Positions 1-6,570 of a stretch of DNA of 6,570 nucleotides are shown one piece after another. The first letter of the stretch is position 1. Every line of letters starts with the position of its first letter. The position numbers and the translations under genes are program-made. The notes under the pieces were generated by a model. That model saw only the letters and a list, made by a program, of their open reading frames with translations. It did no database searches and was not told the origin of the DNA. Source of the DNA: Acidobacteriota bacterium (GTDB taxonomy: Bacteria > Acidobacteriota > Terriglobia > Bryobacterales > Bryobacteraceae); the NCBI GenBank assembly GCA_947505565.1, contig CANNLB010000161.1:1-6570 (forward strand), read 5' to 3'.

Positions 1-1740
1 GGGTACTCGCTCTCGCTGCCCTGGATTCGCTTCGAAACCAACTGGAACTTCGTTAATAACTGGACGAAAACGATGGGCAAGCACACGATCAAGTTCGGCG
101 TGGACTACCGTTTCAACCGCGACGGGTTGCTGCAGACGCAGGTTTACTCGCTGCGCGGCCAGTATCGTTTCCGCTCCGGCCAGACCGGGCGCAACGGCGA
201 TTCGAGCCAGGGCTTCGCGAATGCTTACGCGGCCTTCCTGCTCGATCAACCGAACGACTACGGGCGGGACTTGCTTTCGGCCTTCCCGGAATACGTCCAG
301 TTTCCGCTGTTTTCGTATGTACAGGACAAGTGGCAGGTATCGAAGAAGTTGACGGTCGACATCGGCGTTCGTCACGAACTCTATCCGCCGGCAACGCCGC
401 GGCAGAAGGGCGGCTTCTCCAACTACGACATCGACACGAACTCGTTGATCGTGGCGGGCGTCGGGAACAACCCGAGTAACTTGGGTCGGAAGAATTATAA
501 GACTAACTTCGCCCCCCGCTTTGGCCTTAGCTATCGGCTGGACGAGAAGACCGTGATCCGTTCGGGCTACGGGATGAGCTTCATTCCGTACGCGAACAAC
601 GCCTACGCGTATAACTTCCCGGTGCGGCAGAACAACGCGTTCAACTCCGCCAACTCGTTTGTGCCCGCCGGCCGGATGGCGGATGGTCTTCCGGCTCCGC
701 TGCCGTTCAACGTTCCGGCTGACGGCATCATCCGCAACGCTCCGAACCAAAACTACGATGTGATTCCGCTCGACTATCGGGAAGGATACATCCAAAGCTG
801 GAACCTGGCGGTACAGCGCGCGTTGCCGGGCAAGTTTACGCTGGACGTCGCCTACGTTGGCAACAAAGGCACTCGCATTCCGACCGTCTTCAACGCCAAT
901 CCGGGGTTAATCCTCGGGGCTGGCCGCGATGGCCGCCCACTGTGGTCGAAGTTCCGTCGGGATACCGACACCAACTTCAGCTTCATCGGCACGTCGAACT
1001 CCTACAATTCGCTGCAGGTGAAGTTCGATCGCCGCTTCTCGGGCGGCTTCTCGATGACGACGGCTTACACGTGGTCAAAGGCGATCGACATCGCCAACGA
1101 CAACGGCGGATTCTCGTACTACATCAACCCGGGCCGGTCGCGTTCGGCGTCCGACTTTGACCGGCGGCATATGTTCAATCAGAGCTACATTTGGGAGCTT
1201 CCGTTCGGCAAGGGCAAGAAGTTTGTGACCTCCGGCCCGGCGAGCCATCTGCTCGGTGGTTGGCAGGTGACCAGCCTGTTTACCTTGATGACCGGTGCCG
1301 CGCTGAACATTTCGGCGCCGGGTGCGACATTGAACGCGCCGGGAAATTCGAACAACCCCAACTACGTGGGGACGGGCGGATTGCCGGTGTCTGGGGCGGT
1401 CAATTTCCGCTCGACGGGAAGGAATCAACCCACCTGGTTTGATCCGAACGTGTTTGCGGCCCCGGCGCCCAACGCGTTTGGGAACGTCGGGCGCAACGCC
1501 TTCAAGGGCCCGGGCTTTGCCAACGTTGACCTATCGTTGTTCCGCCGCTTCGTGCTGACGGAACGGTTCAAGATGGAGTTCCGCGTGGAGAGCTACAACT
1601 TCACGAACACGCCGCAGTATCCGAACCCGGACGGCGGGTTTGGCAACGCGACGTTCGGCCAAATCACGAGCGCCTCGATTGGGAGCTCGGCAGACGGGGG
1701 TAGTCGGCAGATCCAGATGGGGCTGCGGCTGCAGTTCTAA
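1..1740 (+). CDS. Oar-like TonB-dependent receptor, C-terminal part (5' partial)
   Basis: This is the outer-membrane beta-barrel of a large TonB-dependent receptor of the Oar / carboxypeptidase-regulatory-like type. The frame is open from base 1, and codons before the first ATG (73) already read as receptor sequence (NNWTKTMGKHTIKFG), so that ATG is internal. 579 residues are visible. Proteins of this type usually run to about 1000-1200 residues, so the signal peptide, regulatory-like domain and plug should lie left of the window. Family-typical stretches in order (residue 1 = base 1): YVQDKWQV (about 105), FAPRFGLSYRL (170), WSKAIDIAND (358), DFDRRHMFNQSYIWELPFG (385), FRRFVLTERFKMEFRVESYNF (about 514), and a last strand ending in Phe (MGLRLQF), as expected for recognition by the BAM assembly machinery. 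Such receptors are predicted to import or bind large ligands using TonB energy; the ligand cannot be read here. No frameshift is seen, and a terminator follows. Confidence 0.93.
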   Translation, partial: GYSLSLPWIRFETNWNFVNNWTKTMGKHTIKFGVDYRFNRDGLLQTQVYSLRGQYRFRSGQTGRNGDSSQGFANAYAAFLLDQPNDYGRDLLSAFPEYVQFPLFSYVQDKWQVSKKLTVDIGVRHELYPPATPRQKGGFSNYDIDTNSLIVAGVGNNPSNLGRKNYKTNFAPRFGLSYRLDEKTVIRSGYGMSFIPYANNAYAYNFPVRQNNAFNSANSFVPAGRMADGLPAPLPFNVPADGIIRNAPNQNYDVIPLDYREGYIQSWNLAVQRALPGKFTLDVAYVGNKGTRIPTVFNANPGLILGAGRDGRPLWSKFRRDTDTNFSFIGTSNSYNSLQVKFDRRFSGGFSMTTAYTWSKAIDIANDNGGFSYYINPGRSRSASDFDRRHMFNQSYIWELPFGKGKKFVTSGPASHLLGGWQVTSLFTLMTGAALNISAPGATLNAPGNSNNPNYVGTGGLPVSGAVNFRSTGRNQPTWFDPNVFAAPAPNAFGNVGRNAFKGPGFANVDLSLFRRFVLTERFKMEFRVESYNFTNTPQYPNPDGGFGNATFGQITSASIGSSADGGSRQIQMGLRLQF

Positions 1741-1769
1741 TACAGCAGCGTCGCATGCTCGCTTCCACA

Positions 1770-1790
1770 GGGGACGATCAGATCGTCCCC
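1770..1790. repeat. Near-perfect 21-nt palindrome after the receptor gene
   Basis: Two exact 10-nt arms, GGGGACGATC and GATCGTCCCC, flank a single A, starting 30 nt after the receptor stop codon. As RNA this would fold into a hairpin with about 7-8 paired bases and a small loop. No U tract follows, so it is not an intrinsic terminator by itself. It could protect the mRNA 3' end, assist the terminator about 30 nt downstream, or be a binding site or dispersed palindromic element. The palindrome is directly visible; its role is open. Confidence 0.6.
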
Positions 1791-1817
1791 TCAATCACAG
1801 AAAGTCTCCTGTTCCGC

Positions 1818-1845
1818 AAAGCCCCCGCCGCTCGGGGGCTTTTGC
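1818..1845 (+). terminator. Rho-independent terminator of the receptor gene
   Basis: The arms AAAGCCCCCG (1818-1827) and CGGGGGCTTT (1833-1842) pair perfectly around a 5-nt loop (CCGCT), and the T run continues to 1843. The stem is strongly GC-rich and flanked by A and T runs, the classic intrinsic terminator form, and could work in both directions. It lies about 80 nt after the receptor stop and separates that transcript from the DUF1549/DUF1553-DUF1501 pair. Confidence 0.85.
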
Positions 1846-1857
1846 CGTTTCTACAGA

Positions 1858-2330
1858 AGCCGGTATCGCCGCTGCGCCAACGGCTGCAGGACTATTGCGC
1901 GGGGTGGCGGCAAAGCGAACTCCGGCGCTACGGCAGATGGCCGAGAGTTTGGCACCCCGGAGACGACACAACTGTATACAGTGGCGTCGGATACGCCGGC
2001 GGCTTCGGCGAGCCCGCGCTATCTGGAAGAGCGGGGGGCCAACGACCGTGGAGTTGCTCGCCACCCGGAACACGGCGGTGTTTGTTGGCCCGGGCACTTC
2101 AGCGTAGTGAGCTGAGTTGATCGCAAACGCAGGTTTCCACTTCCGGCCGCGGACGAGCGTGCTGTACAGCCGGAATCCGCTGACTGGTGCAGTGTGGCGT
2201 TCGCGCGGCTTCCGCGTCGGACGGAGATTACGCATTGCTTCGATTCGCTACGAGCGGCACGGAGATCGGTTTCTGCGGTTGCAGGCGGTGCTATTTCGGG
2301 CAGTAGCCGTATCTCGTTGATCAGCGTACG
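1858..2330 (+). pseudogene. Gene-free stretch with possible relic of tandem Ig-like repeats
   Basis: No intact gene is visible on either strand. Frame-broken pieces resemble bacterial Ig-like repeats of the Big_3_5 type, common in acidobacterial surface proteins. At 1953-2021 the reading HPGDDTTVYSGVGYAGGFGEPAL resembles the usual repeat end (GTHTITAVYSGDxNYAGSxSPAL). At 2039-2106, in another frame, PTTVELLATRNTAVFVGPG resembles the repeat start (TTTTLTSSPNPSVFGQPVTF), and a third frame then gives FSVVS and a stop at 2113-2115. Near 2249-2258 a second degenerate Y-S-G site (TAC, one extra base, AGC GGC) follows codons like 'THSIT'. The two Y-S-G sites are 272 nt apart, about 91 codons, close to the usual repeat length. 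The coding match is my inference from remembered family consensus and rests on several assumed indels. Plain intergenic DNA remains possible. Confidence 0.33.
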
Positions 2331-2407
2331 TAACAGGGCAATTACATATCCCTAGAAACTCCCCGCGCAGTGGGATATGCTCAATGCTGACGAGGCGACT
2401 AGATTCC

Positions 2408-4102
2408 ATGCGACGATTTCTCCTTCTTCTTTTTGTGCCTGTCCTTTGCGCGGACGAACCGTCTCTAATCGACCGCCATATCTTCGCCAAGGCCCAGGCG
2501 GAACGGATCCCAGTGGCTGCGCTATCGTCGGATCCCGAGTTTCTGCGGCGCGTTTATCTCGACGTGACGGGCCGGTTGCCGGACCCGGCCGTCGCCCGCA
2601 AGTTTCTGGCGGACTCGAGCCCGGACAAGAGGGCGAAAGCCATCGAAGCGCTTTTTCCGGTTTTGCCCGTGAGCGGGATGCGGTCCGTGGACCAGGCACC
2701 GTTTTTGGACCGGTGGACCTATTTCTTCAGCGACCTATTCCGGAACGGTCAACTGTTACAGGAAGGGATCAATAGTTTCTACGACTACATCTACAAGTCG
2801 CTGACGCTGAACGTCCCGTACGATGAGTTCGTTCGCGACATGATCACCGCGTCGACGGTATCGACATGGTCAGACGGAGCAGCGAATTTTATTGCTCGCA
2901 GCCACGTGTTCGAAGGCGATGGCTACCAGATGAACCACGAGGACACGGCGGACGAGATTGCGATCAACACGACCAAGTTGTTTCTCGGAGTAAATCTGGA
3001 ATGCATTTCCTGCCACGATGGGGCCAACCATTTGGAAAAAGTGAACCTTTGGCTGGCGGGGCGAAAGCGGGCGGAGATGTTTCGGCAGGCGAGCTTTTTC
3101 GGCAAGACGTTCGTGGATCCGGCGTACGGCCGGTTTCCCCATTTTTTCGTGAAGGACACCCGAGCGGGGTATGACCTGTCGACGCGGAGTTCGCTGCGGC
3201 CTCCGCGGAACAAAAAGGCTGACGTGACGCCGACGTTTCTGCTGACCGGGGAGCACCCGTTGCCAGGGGAGAATCTGCGGCAGTCCTACGCGCGGCAACT
3301 TACCGCGCATCCGCAATTCGCGCGGGCGACGGTGAACCTGTTTTGGGCGGAGTTGATGGGTCAGGGAATCGTGGAATCGCCGTTCGATTTCGATTTGGCG
3401 CGGCAGGACCCGCAGAACCCGCCGCCGGCTCCGTGGACGGTGCAGCCGTCGCATCCGGAGCTACTCGAAGAGTTGGCGGCGGACTTCCGCGCCCACAATT
3501 TCGACTTTCGGCGGTTGCTAAAACAGATTGTATCGAGCCGGGCTTATCAGCTTTCGGCGCACGCTCCGTCGGCGTGGAAGAGCACATACGATTCGTCGTT
3601 TGCGCGGCGGTTGACGCGGCGGATGTCCGCCGAGCAGACGTGGGACGCGGTGGCGCAGGTGGGCGGGTTGACGCAGTCGTACAAGGTGACTTACTCCGAT
3701 AAGAAGGCCGCGAGCGTGATGCAAGCCCGTTCGCCGCAGGACATCGAGAAGACGGACAAGGCGACGTTTACGGCGCTGCAGGCGTTTGGCCAATGCGATC
3801 GATACGCGATTCAGGCGAGCTTGAAGCCTACGATGACGCAATCGGCGATCCTGATGAACGATCGGGTGATTCGGGATCGGGTGAAAGTCGCCAAGGGGAG
3901 CCGACTGGAGACGCTGCTGCGGGCGGAGCCGGGGCGGCCGAATGGCGAGGTGGTCGATGAACTTTACCTTGCCGCGCTGTCTCGTTTCCCGACCGCCAAG
4001 GAGCGGGAGATGGGCGTCGAGGTGCTGCGCGAATACCGGGAACAGGGTGCCGAAGACCTGATCTGGGTGCTGTTGAACCGTCTTGATTTCCTTTTCTACT
4101 AA
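2408..4102 (+). CDS. DUF1549/DUF1553 (PSCyt2-PSD1) exported protein
   Basis: A 564-residue exported protein with two domains. DUF1549/PSCyt2 occupies about residues 25-225 (YLDVTGRLP at 50-58; LNVPYDEFVRDMI further on) and DUF1553/PSD1 about 290-560 (HPQFARATVNLFWAELMGQGIVES after residue 291; HPELLEELAADFR from 349; FGQCDR near 460; ending DLIWVLLNRLDFLFY). ATG 2408 gives a compact Sec signal peptide (MRRFLLLLFVPVLCA, cleavage after LCA). ATG 2384 would add eight residues and has a weak GGGA 8 nt upstream, so it remains possible. A single CISCH motif (C199, C202, H203) matches a c-type haem site. Many relatives carry an N-terminal PSCyt1 cytochrome domain, which is absent here. Biochemical function is not established; family members are suspected to act in periplasmic breakdown or redox chemistry. 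The partner DUF1501 gene begins 4 nt after the stop. No lesion is seen. Confidence 0.92.
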   Translation: MRRFLLLLFVPVLCADEPSLIDRHIFAKAQAERIPVAALSSDPEFLRRVYLDVTGRLPDPAVARKFLADSSPDKRAKAIEALFPVLPVSGMRSVDQAPFLDRWTYFFSDLFRNGQLLQEGINSFYDYIYKSLTLNVPYDEFVRDMITASTVSTWSDGAANFIARSHVFEGDGYQMNHEDTADEIAINTTKLFLGVNLECISCHDGANHLEKVNLWLAGRKRAEMFRQASFFGKTFVDPAYGRFPHFFVKDTRAGYDLSTRSSLRPPRNKKADVTPTFLLTGEHPLPGENLRQSYARQLTAHPQFARATVNLFWAELMGQGIVESPFDFDLARQDPQNPPPAPWTVQPSHPELLEELAADFRAHNFDFRRLLKQIVSSRAYQLSAHAPSAWKSTYDSSFARRLTRRMSAEQTWDAVAQVGGLTQSYKVTYSDKKAASVMQARSPQDIEKTDKATFTALQAFGQCDRYAIQASLKPTMTQSAILMNDRVIRDRVKVAKGSRLETLLRAEPGRPNGEVVDELYLAALSRFPTAKEREMGVEVLREYREQGAEDLIWVLLNRLDFLFY

Positions 4103-4106
4103 CACC

Positions 4107-5477
4107 ATGACGACCTTCCCTCGCCTCCATCGCCGTGAACTGTTGAAGCTCGGGGCCCTGTCGGTGGCCGGGTTTGACCTGCTGCCGTTCGCGCGGCCAT
4201 CGAACGTTCAGGCGCAGTCTCGCGTTTCTGCTCGTGGTAACGCCAAGTCGGTGATCTTTCTGAATCTGCAGGGGGGTCCTTCACAAATGGACCTTTTTGA
4301 CGTGAAGATGGGCAAATGGGCGCCGGAGAATCGCGACGTGCGGATGACGCCGCAGGGTTTCCAGTTTCCCTATGGACTGATGCCGAAGATGGCGTCGCGC
4401 CTGGGTGATTTGGCGGTGGTGCGGTCGACACAGGCGTGGGAGACGGTGCATTCCCGGGGCCAGTATTATTTGCAGACGGGTCATGCGGTGAGCCCGGCGC
4501 GGATCAAAGAGGCACCGTCGTTGGGCTCGGTGATCGCCTACGAGGCGTTTCAGAAGCGGCGGGCGACGGACTTTTTGCCGCCGTTTGTGTCGATGAATTA
4601 CGAGCCGTCGACGATGTACGGGCCGCTGCAGGGCGAAGGGTGTCTGCCGGCGGACTGCTCTCCGTTGACGCTCGATTTGAAAGATCGGAATCTTCCGTTT
4701 GTGGTGGACGCAAAGGACCGGGCGAGATTCGACCGGCGCTGGGCGATGCTGAACCAGATGGACACGTCGCGGCAGACGCTGAACGACAGTTCGCCGCAGG
4801 GCATGCGCCAGTTCGATAGCTTTGGCCGGGCCGTGCACAAAATGATGACGAACCCGGGGATTTCGAAAGTGCTGGAGATCACGCCGGAGGAGCACCAGGC
4901 GTATGGCGCTTCGCCGTTTGGGGACGCTTGTTTGATTGCGCGGAACATGGTGGCGGCCGACGGGGGGGCGAAGTTTCTGCTGGTAACGCAGCCGGGCTGG
5001 GACCATCATGGGGCGATCTACGGCAAGGAGGGCAAGGGCGGTTTGTATAAGAACGCGGCCGATCTCGATGCGGCCTACGCGGCGCTGCTGCTGGATCTTC
5101 GGCGGCTGAAGTTACTCGATTCGACGCTGGTGGTTTGCATGGGCGAATTCGGACGGACTCCGGGGGAATTGACGCCTCTGGCCGGGCGGGAGCACTACGC
5201 GGACACGATGTTTTCCATCTTTGCGGGGGCCGGGGTGAAGGGGGGGCGCGTGCTGGGAGCGACGGACGCCGAAGGCGCGCATATCACCGACTTCGGGTGG
5301 TCGGCCAACCGGCCGGTGTATATCGAAGACGTCTGTGCGACTGTTTATAGTGCACTGGGGATCGACTGGTCGAAACGGATTACGAACACGCCTTCCGGTC
5401 GGGATTTCCTTTACGTGGACCCCGCGGCGGGGACGAAAAGTATCAATTTCCGAGAGGTCGGGGAGTTGTATACGTAG
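4107..5477 (+). CDS. DUF1501 (alkaline-phosphatase/sulfatase-like fold) Tat-exported protein
   Basis: A 456-residue DUF1501 protein, a family placed in the alkaline phosphatase/sulfatase-like superfamily; its substrate is unknown. The start is ATG 4107, 4 nt after the previous stop. A TTG at 4083 would only prepend eight residues ahead of the signal. The N-terminus carries a twin-arginine motif, HRRELLK (residues 8-14), then a hydrophobic stretch and a likely cleavage site near VQA (34-36), so export in folded form is expected. Family landmarks: VIFLNLQGGPSQMDLFD near the mature N-terminus, HSRGQYYLQTGH, GWDHH (297-301), EFGRTP (347-352), GREHY (360-364), and AGAGVKGGRVLGATD. These Asp, His and Glu residues are candidate metal ligands by analogy with the superfamily. 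No Shine-Dalgarno is evident before the ATG, so translation is probably coupled to the upstream gene. Length is normal and no lesion is seen. I see no clear terminator downstream. Confidence 0.93.
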   Translation: MTTFPRLHRRELLKLGALSVAGFDLLPFARPSNVQAQSRVSARGNAKSVIFLNLQGGPSQMDLFDVKMGKWAPENRDVRMTPQGFQFPYGLMPKMASRLGDLAVVRSTQAWETVHSRGQYYLQTGHAVSPARIKEAPSLGSVIAYEAFQKRRATDFLPPFVSMNYEPSTMYGPLQGEGCLPADCSPLTLDLKDRNLPFVVDAKDRARFDRRWAMLNQMDTSRQTLNDSSPQGMRQFDSFGRAVHKMMTNPGISKVLEITPEEHQAYGASPFGDACLIARNMVAADGGAKFLLVTQPGWDHHGAIYGKEGKGGLYKNAADLDAAYAALLLDLRRLKLLDSTLVVCMGEFGRTPGELTPLAGREHYADTMFSIFAGAGVKGGRVLGATDAEGAHITDFGWSANRPVYIEDVCATVYSALGIDWSKRITNTPSGRDFLYVDPAAGTKSINFREVGELYT

Positions 5478-5515
5478 GGCCTGCGGCTGGAACAATTGAT
5501 GGGCCAGATCCGGGG

Positions 5516-5535
5516 GGTGTCGGGGTGTCGGTGTC
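5516..5535. repeat. Three short direct GGTGTC repeats
   Basis: GGTGTC occurs at 5516-5521, 5524-5529 and 5530-5535, between the DUF1501 stop and the abrupt 3' end of the desaturase relic. It may be slippage-prone low-complexity DNA or a trace of the event that cut off the relic. No function is claimed. Confidence 0.4.
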
Positions 5536-5537
5536 AC

Positions 5538-6103
5538 AGCGGTCCACCCAAGGGAGCATGGCAGCGTAGTTCTTCTTGCTCCGTTCGGGGCTGTTGTTGG
5601 TGTGGTTGACGCGCCGGCATACATTCGAATGGATGAAAGAGCCCCGCATGGTCCCGGCGATGGTTACGAGAACTCGGACGAGTCGATCGGCCAAACCGAG
5701 CATGTAGATGGGCGCGAACCCGCAGATGCGGACGAAGACCATATCGAGGGGATGGGCGCGCGAATTGGCGAACCAACCCACCTCTTCCGCGCTGTGATGA
5801 ATGGCGTGAAAGCCCCAAAGGAAGAGGTTTTCGTGGGACCAGCGCCGCCGACGACATGGAAAGCAAGCCGTAGGGCGCCAACGTGTGGTTGAAGCTAGCT
5901 CCGACCAAGTGGTGCAGGGCGAGAAGGGTCAAAGGCCGGACCAGAAGCAGTTTGGGGGCCAGGCCGCCGAGAAAGTAGTAGACCAGATCCGTCCCGAACG
6001 ATGTCCGAAAGAGCCTTCTGGGATGCAACACCCGCGCTTTTTCGAGCGGGACAAAGACGATGAGCAAAAAGGCGAGCCACCTACAGAACAGTGAAGAGCC
6101 CAT
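5538..6103 (-). pseudogene. Broken sterol desaturase / fatty acid hydroxylase superfamily gene
   Basis: Read on the minus strand from ATG 6103, the first frame gives a typical membrane N-terminus: LAFLLIVFVPLEKARVLHP, then FGTDLVYYFLGGLAPKLLL and LHHLVGASF. Between about 5900 and 5842 the match switches frame, and WSHENLFLWGFHAIHHSAEE plus VGWFANSRAHPLDMVF, GFAPIYMLGLADR and GTMRGSFIHSNV follow. Intact relatives are integral-membrane di-iron enzymes with three histidine boxes. Here the first box should read HRWSH but its leading His is lost at the frame break (RRWSH). The second (HAIHH, 5794-5808) is intact. The third (HHWHHT-like) is reduced to VNHTN where about 15-20 codons seem missing (5605-5621). 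NYAAMLPWVDR follows and the likeness ends near 5541, without the usual tail. The enzyme should therefore be inactive. The start lies 14 nt beyond the stop of the next relic, far tighter than expected. Family assignment is firm; deletion sizes are estimates from remembered homologues. Confidence 0.85.
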
Positions 6104-6117
6104 CTGGAGAGGGTCCG

Positions 6118-6570
6118 TCAGAAGGCGGCCAGGGCGGGGAGGCCGAGTCCGATCAAAGCGAAACTCGTAGGCTCGGGGACGGCGACGGCTCCATGACTCG
6201 CGTTCGACATCAAGTTAGTGAGCCGATCCGGACTGGTGCCCAAAGTAACTTTCCAGCGTTCGGTCGTCGCGCCGCAAAAATCGTTTTGCTGGGCGGCGGC
6301 TTGGCAAAACCGAATATTGTGGCGCTCGCCGGGAGTTAATCCGTAACGGTTTGCGTAAATGGCCCCGAATAGTTGTCGGCTCCGTCGATCGCGACAAAGT
6401 GACCGCCCTCGGGGCTTGGACCGGGATCGGCCTAAAACTGGAGGCCCCCGCCGAAGGCGCTGCCGCAAAGGTTATTCGCCGCTCCGGCCCAGGTGAGACA
6501 GTTCAAGATCTTGTTCCCACCCGCCCCTACGGTGGTCCAACTTGGCAGAATGGTGGTGGTTTTGATCGAA
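6118..6570 (-). pseudogene. Broken PEP-CTERM exported protein gene (5' partial)
   Basis: Minus-strand relic of a secreted PEP-CTERM protein entering from the right edge. From 6569 the frame reads PSWTTVGAGGNKILNCLTWAGAANN and CGSAFGGGLQF, then hits an amber codon at 6434-6432 where relatives have Trp (TGG to TAG). It continues as ADPGPSPEGGHFVAIDGADNY and FTQTVT. Near 6341 a one-base loss shifts the match to the frame giving GLTPGERHNIRF, QAAAQQNDFCGATTERWKVTLGTS and NLMSNASHG. The text then jumps to AVAVPEPTSFALIGLGLPALAAF (stop 6120-6118). The stretch of about 40-45 residues normally found between these parts appears deleted near 6185-6195. The sorting signal (VPEP plus hydrophobic segment, 6180-6118) lacks the usual final arginine cluster. 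Intact members are recognised by exosortase and sent to the cell surface. The role of this one is unknown. The nonsense codon and frameshift are directly visible; the deletion is inferred from remembered relatives. Confidence 0.82.

Noticed and set aside
1795..2235. Minus-strand 146-codon open frame in the gap after the receptor
   Set aside because: No motif is recognisable, it runs through the terminator stem, and the Arg-rich composition suits a chance frame.
2317..2348. Possible promoter (TTGATC ... TACATA) before the DUF1549/DUF1553 gene
   Set aside because: The spacing is 20 nt, too long for a standard sigma-70 promoter, and the -10 match is weak. The stretch is locally AT-richer, but that is not enough to call it.
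2408..2452. Lipoprotein signal for the DUF1549/DUF1553 protein
   Set aside because: A Cys follows the hydrophobic stretch, but the preceding residue is Leu rather than Gly, Ala or Ser, so cleavage after LCA by signal peptidase I is more likely.
4083..4106. TTG start for the DUF1501 gene, overlapping the previous gene
   Set aside because: It only adds eight residues before a complete Tat signal; the ATG at 4107 fits better.
3518..4108. Minus-strand open frame (196 codons) inside the DUF1553 region
   Set aside because: Composition is dominated by Arg, Leu and His and it mirrors the well-supported plus-strand domain; no independent evidence.
4281..5009. Long minus-strand open frame (242 codons) inside the DUF1501 gene
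   Set aside because: It is Arg/His-rich with no recognisable motif and lies opposite a strongly conserved coding frame; this is typical of antisense shadows in GC-rich DNA.
5602..6094. Plus-strand open frames (96 and 69 codons) across the desaturase relic
   Set aside because: The minus strand carries clear family motifs (HAIHH, FGTDLVYYF), so these plus-strand frames are shadows.
1..6570. CRISPR array, tRNA, rRNA, transposase or defence genes
   Set aside because: No regularly spaced repeats, no tRNA-like folds and no transposase or nuclease motifs were seen on either strand.

Overview
The window most likely comes from an Acidobacteriota genome of the Solibacter/Bryobacter kind. This is inferred from GC-rich DNA, an Oar-like TonB-dependent receptor, a DUF1549/DUF1553 (PSCyt2/PSD1) plus DUF1501 gene pair, and a PEP-CTERM protein with a 'VPEP' sorting signal. 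These families are all greatly expanded in that group; Planctomycetes share the DUF pair but rarely this receptor type.

Layout. (1) 1-1740, plus strand: the C-terminal 579 residues of a large outer-membrane receptor whose N-terminus lies left of the window. (2) 1741-2407: a gap opening with a near-perfect 21-nt palindrome and a textbook rho-independent terminator. No intact gene follows, but scattered, frame-broken pieces look like tandem bacterial Ig-like repeats (tentative). (3) 2408-4102 and 4107-5477, plus strand: a tightly coupled pair, a Sec-exported DUF1549/DUF1553 protein and a Tat-exported DUF1501 protein, 4 nt apart. Both look intact. (4) 5478-6570, minus strand: two adjacent, clearly broken genes. 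One is a sterol desaturase/fatty acid hydroxylase family membrane protein that has lost two of its three histidine boxes to deletions and a frameshift. The other is a PEP-CTERM exported protein with an in-frame amber stop, a frameshift, a probable internal deletion and a clipped sorting tail.

How it fits together. The receptor would act in the outer membrane. The DUF1549/DUF1553 and DUF1501 products would be exported and probably work together on a periplasmic or surface substrate that remains unknown. The most notable feature is the contrast between an intact exported gene pair and decayed DNA on both sides of it. I see no CRISPR array, RNA gene, transposase or defence system, and nothing I would call a new biological system.
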